Source of the DNA: Scatophagus argus
Taxonomy: Eukaryota > Chordata > Actinopteri > Scatophagidae
Assembly: GCF_020382885.2 (NCBI RefSeq)
Contig: NC_058506.1
Location: 12,998,318-13,062,317 of the forward strand
Reading direction: 5' to 3'
DNA length: 64,000 nucleotides
A program made the translations under genes and the position numbers. The notes under the pieces were generated by a model. It saw only the letters and a program-made list of their open reading frames with translations. It was not told where the DNA came from and ran no database searches. Within the stretch, counting starts at the first letter, position 1; each line of letters starts with the position of its first letter. Positions 1-12,012 of the stretch are shown here, one piece after another.

Positions 1-264
1 GTAGTGGCATAGTAATTAGTGTGTATTACTCTCCCATGGTTCGTAATCCTGTGATTACAGTGCTGCGATTAAACTTTGCTTTGTTCAGCCTGCATCAACA
101 GGAGGATGCAGAGCAGCTGGCATTACAATCCTCTCTGTCCTGCATGCCCTCTCTCCTCATTCTGTGTCTCTGGCTCTCTCTGCTGGTACAAAATAAAATA
201 ACACAAGTACAACAAAACCTATCAAGAAAAAAGCTCAGTAGAAAAGGAATGTGTTTGCACTCAC

Positions 265-1339
265 GACTGGCATATCATCGTAAGATCGTATGGAGGCCAA
301 TCGGTCTGTGAAAAATGAGAGTGTGAGTGCAAGCATTAAAATACAAAATGTCTTCAGATGGTCGAATTCATCACAGTGAAGATTTTGAGGAGTAAAAGCT
401 GCCACTAGCTTGCAAACTTACCCATGGGATTTCCTCTTAGGTCTTCCAGTCTCTCATGGATGAGGGACATTTGTCTTTCCAGCTGTCCATTTAGCTCTAC
501 CTGTGTCTCATACCTCGTTTTCCACTCATTTCCTGAGACATAAGAAAAAAAACGTTTCAATACAGTCAAATTACAGACAACACTGAAGAGCCACTGGGTC
601 AACAGGAAGCAGCAGGTACATCTATCTTAAGCCTCTTGTTATAGGAGCTTAGTCTACTACAAGCTCCTGAGGGGTTTGACGCATTGTCCAAATTTTCTTA
701 CTAGATCAGGAATGAGTCCACACGTCTCCATTGACTGTTCCATTATAGCAGGTTTATTCTCGGTGCAACAAAAAATGTGTCCATTCATCCGCCCAACATT
801 CAACACCTGTGTCTTAGCGGTCAAAAACCGTTTGCCCTTCCGGGGTCACACAACACCTGACGGCCCCAGATTTCTCGTTATATTTATACCGTTTTATGGC
901 CTGAATGACCACAGCGCCCCCTATGGTACCCACAACAAATACAGATTCACCCTGCTTCCCCATAACATTGCATTTGGCTCCTACACATCTGTTGGGTACA
1001 TTTTGCTACAGAGGGTCGGGGTGATAAATAACTAAATATATCAAAGCATACTATGTGCGCATACATAAACAAAAACAATTAAATGTTACGTCACCTTCCC
1101 CGTCAACGCTGTGCAGTCTTTCTTGCAGTTCACACATGGTACTCCGCAGATCAGACACCGACTCCTCAAGCATTTCTCTATAACGAAGAGCCAGACGATG
1201 CCGTTTTGCCGTGGAAAATAACAACATTTGTAATGTAATACATTTACTTCAAACACACTTACTTCATTTCTCCCTCCTGCTCGAGTTCCGCCTGCAGTCG
1301 TGCCAAATCGTACTTACTATAGTCGCCATCTCCAGTCAT
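265..1339 (-). CDS. ccdc169: CCDC169, coiled-coil domain-containing protein 169 (5' part, runs off left edge)
   Basis: Four coding exons were rebuilt on the minus strand: 1263-1339, 1095-1177, 422-532 and 265-305. All have AG/GT borders and phases join without a shift (77, 83, 111 and 41 nt). The start ATG at 1337-1339 gives MTGDGDYSKYDLARLQAELE, followed by a leucine/glutamate-rich stretch with coiled-coil character. The diagnostic block is NEWKTRYETQVELNGQLERQ (exon 3), then DRLASIRSYDDMPV (exon 4); both match the vertebrate CCDC169 family as I know it. About 104 codons are present; mammalian CCDC169 has roughly 200 residues, so the remaining exons should lie left of position 1. The molecular function of the family is not well established. 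The gene is head-to-tail with spart, whose stop lies about 770 bp upstream, the same neighbour as in mammals. Confidence 0.88.
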
Positions 1340-1377
1340 GTTTCTGACATCAAATGAAGAAAAGTTTGTTCCTCGGG

Positions 1378-1391
1378 GTTTCCATGGAGAC
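1378..1391. promoter_or_regulatory. RFX-type X-box in ccdc169 promoter
   Basis: The 14-bp sequence GTTTCCATGGAGAC fits the X-box pattern RYYNYYATRRNRAC on both strands. It lies about 40 bp upstream of the ccdc169 start codon. An ETS-like CCGGAAG core lies a few bases further upstream (near 1394-1400). X-boxes at this distance are typical of genes controlled by RFX factors in ciliated or spermatogenic cells. Binding is inferred. Confidence 0.6.
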
Positions 1392-1399
1392 CGCTTCTT

Positions 1400-2106
1400 C
1401 CGGGTTTTTCAAGTGGCCTCTGACATAGTGGCGAAGATTAGCGGGAATAAAACTTCCGAGGTTTAACAGAGAACTCATAAAGTATAATTTTGTTACATAC
1501 AGTAAATATTTGTTACGAGCATTTAACAAATGATTTCCCTTGTTCTTAATTCGACATCCGGCATTAATGGCCTGTAAATGTTGATTTACATGTAATCGGC
1601 GAAGCAGAGCTCAGCACGTCCGTTTGTGTGTAAACAAAAGAGCAGATTTTGCACATATTTTCCTTTTTTTTTTTTTTTGCTCATTAAGAGCACATTTCAG
1701 GCAACATGCTACAGAAAGAAAGCATTTCTCACAATCAAATTGTGCAATTTATATTTTTACATTATTCAGGCCACTTTTATACAAATCTAAACATACGGTC
1801 AACCCATATGTTTGCTGTTCACTGGTATGGATAGGCTTACAGATGGCTTGTAATAAACAAGACATACACAAAATACATAAGTGTACAGTATGAGAACCTT
1901 AAAACACTACCACAAAAAATAGTTTTATGTAAAAGTTTACAATCATGTAAGAACAGCATAACCCTTGACTTAGAAAAATATAACTTGGTATTAATAGCTT
2001 ATGAAGTGAAATTGCACTTTGCCTCAGGCTATTTCAAATATTTTTGCTCGCAATAAGGCATCGATCCATCTGTCTGTCAGAAACCCTCAAGCGAGGCATT
2101 AACGTC
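1400..2106. other. Spacer between ccdc169 promoter and spart stop codon
   Basis: AT-rich, with a T-run at 1665-1678 and no convincing exon on either strand. The right part should contain the spart 3' UTR. I could not pick out a clear canonical AATAAA on the minus strand close to the stop. Confidence 0.5.
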
Positions 2107-5100
2107 CTATTTCTTCTTCTGTTCCTGCTCTTTCTTCTGCGCTTCCTTTCTAGTTGTCTCTGCTTGCTGTTCCTGTTTGTGCTCCTCTTTTCCCTCAGTT
2201 CCTGCTGGCTGGTCATCCGAGCTTTTGGCCATGGCCTTGGCTGTGTGCTTGCCTGCAGTCTTCACGATAGCTTTGACGCCCAGATTGTCAATGTTGTATG
2301 CAGCCACACCGACATTGACCACTGACTTGATCGCAGTGTCTGTGGCTTGACCTGCATCGTCACCATACCTTCACCGCAGACAATATGGTGGAGTCAGAGA
2401 AAGGTGATTTCGTTTGAGATAATAAATGAGGGTGTGTACAGAATTGAAACGCTGGAGCACTGTCATGTGTGATGCTGGAACTGTTGTAAATCACATCAAC
2501 ACACCGAAGATCAAGAAAAAGTCAGATTTCACTTTGTAGTAGTTTTATTAGTAATAAACCAGGGAAAAGGGGCTACAGATAATGTGAACAGCAAGAGCAG
2601 TAACACCCATGCAAGCAGACATTTACTTGCAGTTAACATACCTGTTAGCTCTGTTAGTTCAGAAAGAGACACATACCAGAAGTTTAAACTACAACAAGTC
2701 AAAAAAGGATCCAAAACAGATACTTCATATGTCCAGATAAAAGAGAATCAAAAGAAGACAATCCAGTGTTAGCTGTTGTGTTGCAGATCTGCAGTAAGTC
2801 TGCCTTGTTTTTTGACTTGATTTTAGTGAATGAAAGAGCATTCATGAGTAAGAGTAAGAGTAACTGAGTAAGATCAGTTGTTAGTTTACAAGTCTTCGCC
2901 TTTATGCCCCGTGCAGTCATATGTTGGTGGGCATGTTTATTACATTCTCTAAGCCCCTAAATCTGAAAAGAAATAAGTGTGAAAGCAGATCAGATTCCCA
3001 ACATACCAAGAAGAAAGCAATACAGTAGGACAACTGTAAGACTGGTTTCTGACCCAGATCAGTTCTTCTGTTGTTGTAAAGTGACCAAATAGATTCAGAA
3101 ATAGGCTTGAAACCAGACCTACAACACTGCATTAATAAGAAGAAAATAAAGGAGCAGAAATGGAAAATGTGAGAACTTACTTGTATGTCACAGTGGTGAC
3201 GGTCTCTGATGTAACACTTTTGCCAACAAGCTTTGCTCCTGTCTCCAGACTGGACCAGATTGTAGACAAACCTGGTTTAGATGTTAATGAAAAACATGTA
3301 TGAGTACTCTAAAAATACTTAAATCAAATATTTAAAATGCCAAAACATGGCTAAATATTTCGACATGTCATACAGAGCTAATGATACGACAATAGTATAC
3401 GACAAGGTCCGAGGATAAATGTAGGGATGCGTGATATGAATTTTTTTCCACCCAATAACCAATAATTACCTTTTTCTTATGGCCAATACCAATAAGTTAA
3501 TTGATAATTTTACACTTTTTGTATTTTAGCCCATAGCCTGTAGTTTATGCACCCCGAGGGTAAGAAACAATAATAATGTAGTGAGCAAAGATGGATGATT
3601 TAATACTCTATAGCCCATAACTTGTACACTTTTAATAACCAGGTGGACTGTGAGAGGAAGCTGAAGAACCTACGAAGACATGGGGAGAACATCCAGACTC
3701 TGCAGAGAAAGGCCCTGGCTGGTGGATTCAAACCCAGAACCTTCTTGGTGTGAGGTGACAGTGCTAAACTGTGCTACACCGTGCCACACTACATATCATC
3801 CATCCCAAATAAGTGACAGTTCATGCTTGATCCTTATAGTAAGTAAATACCTTGTACACTGCTGGCTGCCACAAACTTGGCTCCATCAAAGTTGGAAGCA
3901 CATCCATCTTTGCTCTTCTTCATGGACTCTGGGACCAGCTTTGCACCCTGTTTCTTCACATGGGGCGCCACCTTCTCTGCCACATGTCCTGCCACCGTAC
4001 TCACTCCATTAACTGTAAATATGCACGATTATACAGCAGATGCATACATGCAGATACATAGTCATATTAATTTACAGAATAGGAGACTAATGGTCTACAC
4101 TGACAAAAAAAAACAATACAAGTTTTCCTCATGTTGCGTGTTAAATTTGTTTACCATCCAAAAGCAGTTTGTATTTTTATCATCATTGTGGCCTGAAGTA
4201 GCGTGAAACTGAAGTCTGGGCCTTGGGTTGTTTGTATGAATGACAATATCCTGTGTAGGATGATTTTTAGTCCTTCTTGGTACAAGTCCTTACCCAAGAA
4301 CCGGCTGACTCGCACAGCACCTCCGGTGGCCTGTTTAGCCACTTGCAGACTTTTGGTGACGTGAGGGCTGACCTCTGAAGGAGTTTCCTCAGGCGTGATG
4401 TGGTCCCGAATTTTTGAAGCTCCCTTCTGAATGGCCCTACTAGTGGCCTCTGCCCCTTTTACAAACTCTACACTAAACTTGGAGGCTCCTAAAACAGAAA
4501 TATTAAATGGACATCAACATATATACAATATCCTTGATTGTTGTTGTGCTCTAAAAATCAAGAAATGACTGGATAAAAAAAAAAACGGTAAACAACACCC
4601 TCCAGTGGTACAGACACAGGAACATCTGTGTTTAACATCAGTGTTAGACACTGTGTAGTTGTATTGTTTGAGGTATTGTTTTTTTTTTCTTTTTTCAAGG
4701 ACTCACACCTACAAACACACCTGACAAGATTCCTTGTGCCATCTTTTCACTCCATCCAGGAAGTGGAAGTTTTCCCTTCTCCCCTGTTGGCACTGTCACT
4801 CCTGTTTGCCCTTTTGGGGGACCAAGGGGGATTTTCTCACTCAGGTTGATGACCTCTGATCCAGCCTCTTCAGGACCCTGTCGAGGAAGCCATTAAGTTA
4901 TATACACAACAGTTACTGGGAAAGGAGACGGGGTAAGAAGCTTTCAAAATGTGTATATACCCAAACAGGTAGCGCACATTCCTGCAAACTACGGCTAAGC
5001 TGGCTAAGCATGTTTTCAACCACAACGTAACAACTGTTTTGTGAAGTGTTAAGAAAGAAAAGTGACACATATTTTATGTCTAAAAACACCATGGGTGTTT

Positions 5101-7733
5101 CTGTGAAAAAGGTGACAATTCAAATGTATGGGAGACAAAGGAATCTACAAGAAATTGTACAACTCTACCAATAATGGTTTAATTTCAATACCCTCTGTTT
5201 CTCTTCAGACATAGAGAAATATTCTAAATATACTATTCAGGTTGCTCTCGCTACATGAATACTCAACCTAAACTTTTCTCCATACAGATCGTAAAGACTG
5301 ACCTGGATCCTGAGATCAGCAAGCTGCGTTAAGAGGTCTGTAAATGTCTCTCGGTCAGCAGCAGGCAGTTCGGAGGACAACACTATGCCCACATAGGACC
5401 CTGGTGTCCCTGCCAAGGTGTCAGGGAACATATAGATCCCTGAGGTAGCCAGTAGCACTGGGGTGTCTGCTGTCAGCGGGTACAGCCAGTCACACACCTT
5501 GAAAACATAACAACACACAAACATAAAGAGACTGGGAATAAAGAAGGCGTCTGTGTCAGAGGTCATCACCCATGTACCATCATTGGTCGCTTCCATTCTA
5601 ACTGAGCACCAGTTGCAGCCAGTTAAAATCTAAGCTAGAAATGTATTTCACATCCACTATTCTTGGCAACAGCAGGACATTTTTGCTTCTGTTGTTGAGT
5701 CTTTATTTGTTCCTCCAATGGACAATATGTAAGATATAAACTGAAAATCATCCCATGTCCAATGTGATTTTCTAAATTTACATGTCAGAGACAGTTTCTT
5801 GTGACCCAAAAAGTTAAGTCAGCCTCTCTTAAGGCACAAAAATGCTTTCTCCAACAAGTGCAGTGAACCCTTTTCCTTTTGACCCACCGTTTTTCCTTTC
5901 CAAACACACATTACAGGATTTTAGCCTCATCGTCACTCGTGTCAGTCATCTAGAGAGACATCAGTACAGATACAGACTTGCTGCTGTATCATGGCACTGG
6001 TATGCCACCTGACAGAATGACCCCTGTGAGGGCACAGGGCACTGACCAGCAGCACAACAGAAGCGCAGAGTCATCTGTTAATGGGACCATTGTCTTGTTG
6101 GGAAACAAAGCAGGGCCACAATGCAGGACAGCATCGAGTCATGGGTTGCAGTATGCAGCGCAGCATAATACAAGCTTTGTAGAGGTGCCAGAATACATTA
6201 TTGTCATTTTAGATTTATTGACTCAATGCAAAAATCATCACACAAAAACAAGACAAAACTAAGTGACATTAAGCTTTTGAGATCAATCTCGTAGCCCAAA
6301 CATAAATTCAAAAGATCAGCAAAAATGCAAATAAAAAAGATTTAGCATCTGGTCAAAATTACAATTAGCGCATAAAGGCAATGAAAAATTGTATGTAGAA
6401 CTGTTGTATGTACAGAATTTGTCAATCAATCAATTAGTCTTTTGACTGAAAGTCAGTCAGCATTTGAAGACATCACCTTGGGATCTACAAAACTGTAACA
6501 GGTGTACTTACACTATTCTCTGAGATCAAACAACTAGTCATTAAATTAAGAAAATAATTTTCAGATTAATTGGGAATAAAAATAATACAAGCACAAATTC
6601 ATTCACATTCAGCACAAATAAGTAGAACATTTCCTATTGAGCTATTAAGAAAAAAGAAAAAAGTAATCTTTTCAAGTTTTGACACCACATTGTATCACAA
6701 GGTGGACAAGGGACACGTGTGAGGACACGCCATGAGGACACGCCATGAGGACAACGACAACATTTCTATTGGACTAGCACATACACCTATATAATGAGTT
6801 ATATTTATAAAACTGATCTAGTGGTTTCACCTGACTTGGTTTGTTATTTACTAACAGCACACACACCCAGGGAAAATTCTTTACTAGCATACACACACCC
6901 ATACAGATACTTATTAGAACATACTGTATACTTACATGTAGGAACGCAGAGGGTCTTCCACCAGCAGAATCCTTGTGCTGACTGTCAAATGCCATGATAC
7001 GAACGTATCCTGGAGAAGACAGGGAACTAACTTGCCCATTTGGGGCCACGAAAAATATCTGCACCCCAGAGGGGATGAAAAGCAGCTCGTTTCCATCTCC
7101 TGCTGCTGCTGCTGCTCCAGTCTGCTTGTCTGACCCAAGTCCGCCTCCAGCAGGACCGTAAGCCAGGCTGCGGTGGCCGACACTTGGCTGTGGTGTGTAT
7201 GCTGGAGGATGGTCCCCTGGGTAAGCCATGGCTACAGTTCCTGCTGCTGGGAGAGTGTGTGCGTGCAGAGCAGCACGAGGAGGCCTGGCAGGGGGTGTTT
7301 TGGGGGCTGGGGCTTTGTTCTGGGCGTTAGCAGGTATGGTGGGATAGAGATGGTGGAGGGAGCTTTGGGGAGGTTGACTGTTTGGTGCCAGGTCTGGATA
7401 AAGATTGGGAGGAAGATCCATCAACAGACGGCCCCTCTGGCACTCTGTTGTCAGCTGAGAGGACTCCAGGTCAGAGAGGTGGGAGTTGACAGTCCTCAGA
7501 GTGTCCCTCATCCTCTGCTGAAGCTGCCTGGCCACGTCCCAGGGCGCTCCCTGCTGCCTCTCCCCACCAGCGGGGATTTCCATTCCTTGGGTAAGGTGCT
7601 GTCGACCTTTCCTGTAATACACCAGGGCCTCCGCTCTTTTCCCGGCTTCTTCAGCAGCCAGCCCACGGCTCAGAGAATGAAACGCCAACTCATACTGGTC
7701 CTTGATGAGCAGCAGCTCAGCAGGCTCAGCCAT
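2107..7733 (-). CDS. spart: Spartin (SPG20/SPART)
   Basis: Seven coding exons: 6936-7733, 5303-5497, 4721-4877, 4294-4488, 3851-4012, 3181-3271, 2107-2368. They total 1,860 nt, 619 aa plus TAG (human about 666 aa). The start ATG at 7731-7733 lies shortly after an acceptor at 7759/7760. Residues about 8-85 form an MIT domain (KDQYELAFHSLSRGLAAEEA). A PPAY motif at residues 176-179 is the kind that binds WW domains of Itch/WWP-family ubiquitin ligases. ELLFIPSGVQIFFVAPNGQV and FLHVCDWLYPL are spartin signatures. From about residue 384 comes the plant-related senescence domain (GAEATSRAIQKGASK, AKQATGGAVRVSRFL, VNVGVAAYNIDNLG). The C-terminus is a Lys/Glu/Gln-rich tail. Spartin acts at endosomes, lipid droplets and the midbody; human loss causes Troyer syndrome. 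A five-alanine run (residues 207-211) is coded by GCA repeats. Confidence 0.95.
3421..3635. mobile_element. hAT-like non-autonomous DNA transposon fragment in spart intron
   Basis: The stretch opens with TAGGGATGCGTGATATGAAT, which resembles the 'agggatgcaccgata' ends of fish hAT-type elements. It continues through 'ccaataacc' and 'ggccaataccaat' repeats. Its right half shares AAAGATGGATGATTTAATAC with a second copy near 21.5 kb. Family assignment is inference; the shared sequence is seen directly. Confidence 0.5.
3639..3795 (-). mobile_element. tRNA-headed SINE (partial), minus strand, in spart intron
   Basis: Read on the minus strand it has a pol III head ('gtgtagcacagtttagcac') and a B-box-like TGGGTTTGAATCC. 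A body motif then follows (gggcctttctctgcagagtc ... atgttctccccatg). This matches the head and body of the element at 23.1 kb. It lacks the downstream tail and is inserted next to the hAT-like fragment. Confidence 0.7.
6721..6752. repeat. Short 13-bp tandem repeat
   Basis: The unit gaggacacgccat is repeated about 2.4 times inside the first spart coding intron. Confidence 0.6.
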
Positions 7734-8560
7734 ACTGAGGAGCAGAAGGGATACAGAGACTAAAAAAGAAAAGAATGAAAGCAGAGAAGAGCTCAAGAGT
7801 GATATTACCACAACACACAAACATTAAATATTGAGTTGTTTGCAGACTTGGTCGACTAAAGTTTGTTTTTTTTCAGTTAATAATTCAATTAGCTGAATGG
7901 GAAATAATTGGGATTATATGATTTAAAAAACAGAACCATGATTAAAGGATGAAGGGAACAGTGAGAATAAAGAGTAGCTTTCACTAAGACAAACCAGGTG
8001 TGAAAAGAAACCGGACGTTAGTGGCATTGCTTACTAAAAGTGGTATTTTTACCTTATGACGGAGTGGATGAGTAAGCGTGAGGAAAAAATCTCTGCGATG
8101 TAGGCTTAAACGCTGTTGGCGTCTGTCACAGGTTGTTAATGGCCTGAGCTAACAAACACATCAGGTTTTACCTGAACGACAAGCCAGCGCGTGAGCTTTC
8201 TTGAGAAAGTCCTTTCTAGTCTTTTATTATACTTACATTTAAAAACAGCTTAGCACAGCTTACACACTTATTCGTCCGCTCAGTATCAGTGCTTCTAAGA
8301 GCAACAAATACCCTGCTAACTTTTCAAACATCAACATCAACATGTTCAGACATCAATATCTGGCTAACGGACAACAAATGACAACTTTAAATCCGGCTTA
8401 CCTTAACAGCCAAAGTTTAGTATACCGTGAAAGAAAATATAACTAACTCTTAGTATCCTTAATTCGCTTTTCCACAGTTCTTAAACAGATGTGAAAAAGT
8501 CTACATATATCAAAATGTGTTCACTTCTCTCACTGGCTTAATTTAATCGGCACACCCCCG
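7734..8560 (-). promoter_or_regulatory. spart 5' leader and promoter region
   Basis: An acceptor ending at 7760 (polypyrimidine run then TAG) places 25 nt of 5' UTR before the start codon. Two possible upstream noncoding exons end in GT donors: one at about 8052 (CATAAG|GTAAAA) and a stronger one at 8402 (TTAAG|GTAAGC). Neither exon's 5' end can be fixed from sequence alone. No TATA box stands out. Transcription probably starts near 8.4-8.6 kb. Confidence 0.4.
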
Positions 8561-8880
8561 ACGGCTAAGCGCCAAACCAACTGAGCGACAAAATCGGCTT
8601 CCGGTCACACTTTCAAAGTAAAACCAAAGGATGCAAGTTCTAGTCATAAAAGCAATGTTTAAAATAAAAGAAAACTTTGTTTAGAAGGACTCTGGGATAA
8701 ATAAAACACATTTCCTTTGTGTAATAATTTAATTTTCTATTAAGCAAACTACAGGCTGTCGCTCAGGGACAATACCTGAGGGCACAAAATCTAAAAAAAT
8801 AAAGCTATGAACATTTTTTAGAATCAAATCTATGGAAGGAGTTTGAAACCATGATTTACAGACAACATAATCCCGAAAAA
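8561..8880. other. Spacer between spart promoter and ccna1 3' end
   Basis: AT-rich, with no coding signal, RNA gene or recognisable repeat seen. Confidence 0.5.
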
Positions 8881-8893
8881 AATACAAGTATAA

Positions 8894-8904
8894 TTTATTT
8901 TATT
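8894..8904 (-). promoter_or_regulatory. Poly(A) signals of ccna1
   Basis: Two overlapping TTTATT hexamers on the plus strand (AATAAA on the minus strand) lie about 150-160 nt past the ccna1 stop. That is a normal position for a short 3' UTR. Confidence 0.6.
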
Positions 8905-9052
8905 TGCATAAATTAAAAGAAAAAAATGCCATGGTAGTGAGGTGTCCACAGAGGAGTGGTGTGTTGGGTTTGATGGACAAGTCATCACTTTGTTTTGCTC
9001 GCAGTTTAATTGTCTTCAAGCAGAAGCAAGAGAAGAAGGACGTAGCAGTGAT

Positions 9053-11065
9053 TCATGGGAAAGGCAGAACAGCAGGTGGAGTGATCAATGAAACACGACA
9101 ATACCTGTAAACGGAGAGATAAAAGATGTGAAATGTCCTGTGAACGTTAATAAGCCACACAAACTCCAAACAAAACAGGAAATACTCAAAAACCCTGTAG
9201 TTTACATGAGCTGTTCGTACAGTTGTCTCAATATATATATTTTTTAAAAAAGTATAAACTGCACCTTACTTTGAGCTTTTATACTTTTCCCTGATGGCCT
9301 GCTGTGGGCGAGTCTCTGCGCTGATGTACAGCTTGTGGAGATCAGTGAGGCAGGGCACAATGTCAGCAATGGTGTAACCAGTAAAGGCATGTAAGGAATC
9401 AGGCTGAAATGTGGAAAAAAAAAGAGAGATAATTACAATATTTGGATAATTTCTTTAGAAACTGTAATAAAGGGTACTCTTAGCACTCAAGAGAACAAAC
9501 ATACCCAGAGAGATTTGTTTACAGTGTAAGTGGCTAGGCAGTAGGCTCCCGCTGCCAATATAGATGGCCTGTACTCTAGGAATGGATCAATTTCCAGCAG
9601 ACTTAATTCTGCTACATACTAGAAGCAGAAAAAAATGCATCATAAAATTAAAATAAGGTCAAGGGACATGAAAAACTGCACGTTCAAAGGCAGCGGGCAT
9701 AAACCTACAGTGTGGCTGGTATTTTATTGATTATGCTCACCAGGGCGAGGTTCTCTTCAGTGCCACAGACAGAGTGGATGGACACGAATAGGCGAAGGAA
9801 CTGATTGACGGTGGGGACTGTCATCCTGAAAGCCAGCACTCTGAGGAAAACATGCTCCATGCGGACCAACTGCTTCTTAGTGTAAGTTCTGTCTGTGGTG
9901 TCCACAAACTCATTCAGTTGTGGAGGGAAGATCTCCTCATATTTTCTACAAGGTGACAGATCAGGCGACGTCAAAGCTTTGACTGACATGGACAGGATGG
10001 GAAAAGCATCAAATATTTGGAAAGGCAAAACACGTGCTTACGCAGCAATCAGTAATGCAGCTGTGCCAACCAGCTGCAGCTTGCCTCGTTTCACATAAGT
10101 CGTGCAGGAGAGAAAGCGGTCCAAGTAGTTGACGGCGAGGTGCAGAGTTTGAGAACGAAGCCTATATTCCTGGACGACTTCCACCATCCAGTCCACCAGG
10201 ATGACCCGCATGCCATTGGTGATTTCTGGATGTTTCTCCAAGTAGCCTGGCTTTGGCCTGAACCTCATCTGGCATTAGAAACAAAGCAGTCTGTCACCGT
10301 CGTTAGGCATTTCCAGTGCACTGAGGGGCAAAATGAGTTCTGCACGTACACAGTAATATCAAACTAAACTAAGATAATTTCGCACTTCACTCTCCCTCAA
10401 GTGCCAGTGAATGTCCTCTGCGTACTCAGAAACACACAGCACCTCGTCTGGCGTCAGGGACTCATCCGACTGCAATGAAGCATCCTGGCACGAAGCTACA
10501 AAAGTGAATAGCAGTGCTGTAAGGAATAAGAAACAAGTCTAACACGGCAGATGTTTTCGTACTTGTACAAACCCACTTGAACTGAGCTCCAGCAGAAATC
10601 TCAGGTCTTCACTTTGCAGGTTTGCAGATTTGCTATCTGGGTGATATCTGCCTGAGACCACTTCTTGACCAGAAGCAGCAAGAACAACTTCACATGCCTC
10701 TTCGACGAACACGTCATAGCTGGAACTGGAGGGACAACCAAAGAAGGTGAGCTGCGAGCTGTCTGAGATTGAACTGTGTTTGGAAAATTGGCTTCCCTGG
10801 GAAGAAAAAGAGGCAAGTCACTATAAGCTGAAATGTTCTGTCATGGCGAGTTGTACTGAAAATCATAAAATCTGAGTCCCTTCACTGGGCCTCTCGCACT
10901 CACCTGGCTGCAGGATCGACCTCGCTGCTCGTTCTCTGACAACACGGCGAGCACAGACCGGTCCAGCTTGGCCCGCGGGACCAGCACTGCATCTGTTTTG
11001 CTTGATGGTGGAATGTTTTCTTTGCTAGAGAGACTGCCGCAATGGGCACTTGTGCTGAAGTTCAT
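9053..11065 (-). CDS. ccna1: Cyclin A1
   Basis: Eight coding exons: 10904-11065, 10577-10796, 10386-10495, 10042-10268, 9741-9945, 9505-9618, 9270-9403, 9053-9104. They total 1,224 nt, 407 aa plus TGA; all phases agree. The N-terminus carries a KEN box (residues 15-17) and a destruction-box-like [10 protein letters not shown] (36-45), both APC/C degrons. The cyclin box starts in exon 4 with [12 protein letters not shown] (MRAIL-helix equivalent, about 184) and runs through [17 protein letters not shown] and [14 protein letters not shown]. The C-terminal fold includes [19 protein letters not shown] and [11 protein letters not shown]. The ending [14 protein letters not shown] parallels the mammalian A1 tail, and spart and sertm1 as neighbours support A1 rather than A2. 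It partners CDK2/CDK1, mainly in germ cells. The exon 3 donor (GAA|GTGCGA) is weak, but the joined protein matches the family. Confidence 0.95.
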
Positions 11066-12012
11066 CTTTGAACAAGGAGAATGGGAAGAAATATAATAAA
11101 AAGATGTTACAGAAGACCATGTTTTTCTGCATTTGTCAGTTCTCTGTTTGTATAGTAGGCCTGTGGCTCTAAGATAAATTGAGGGGAAAGCAAGATAAAT
11201 CTGAGGGGTTAGAATATAATTAAAAGGACAGCAAACAAGTAAACAATCACTGGTACACAAAACTTTTTTCATACTTTTATTGTGAAATACTGGATTGTTT
11301 AACCTCTACAGGCCATTAAAAATAACTCCAATGAAATAATCTGAGAAAGAAACATTATCCATCCCAAAGCATATGTATACACAGACTGTAATAAGCAATT
11401 AGGAGGACATTGAACATTTTCAGTCAATAAATGATTCATTCCCCAAAGCCCAAAGTGACTTTTAGCAATTCTGCTTAAAAAATGAAATGATTAGTTTATT
11501 ATAAAAATAGTTGGGAAATTAATTTTTGCTTAACTGATTAATAGTTTCAGCTCAAATACATACAGAAATAGAGAAAGAAAGTAAGTTAGTCAAGTTGAAA
11601 TATGAAATGCGCGGGAAGACGCTCACTGTTCCTCCCACAGTGGCAACAAAACCGGTTATGTGGGACACCAAACAAACACAACACAATTCAAGTATTTCTA
11701 GCAGTGGAGCGTGAAATCCATTCTCCGTTCCCCCGCGTGACGGTGTCACGGAAATCATTACCATGGTTACACAAATGTATCAATGTCCATCCATCACAGA
11801 GCAAACAAGCACAAGCGAGGTAGGAAAACAAGGCTGCAAAGCAAGCGCATCACAGTGTAAGGGTCTAACAATGCTTTCCAGTCTGAAACAGGCTTCATCA
11901 TCTTTGTCCCTAAGTGCCAAATCACCACAATCAGGATCAACGTAGTTAGCAGTCAAACGTTAAATTAGCTGAGAATTCAACTAGCGACCTAAACGGAGTA
12001 ATTTGTCAGTAC

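Noticed and set aside
2044..2325. Open plus-strand frame rich in Leu/Phe
   Set aside because: Antisense to the last spart exon; it is the complement of the Lys/Glu-rich spartin tail.
7173..7763. 196-codon open plus-strand frame
   Set aside because: Antisense shadow of the first spart coding exon, which has clear domain matches on the minus strand.
8904..9110. 68-codon plus-strand frame
   Set aside because: Antisense to the ccna1 terminal exon and its 3' UTR; no family match.
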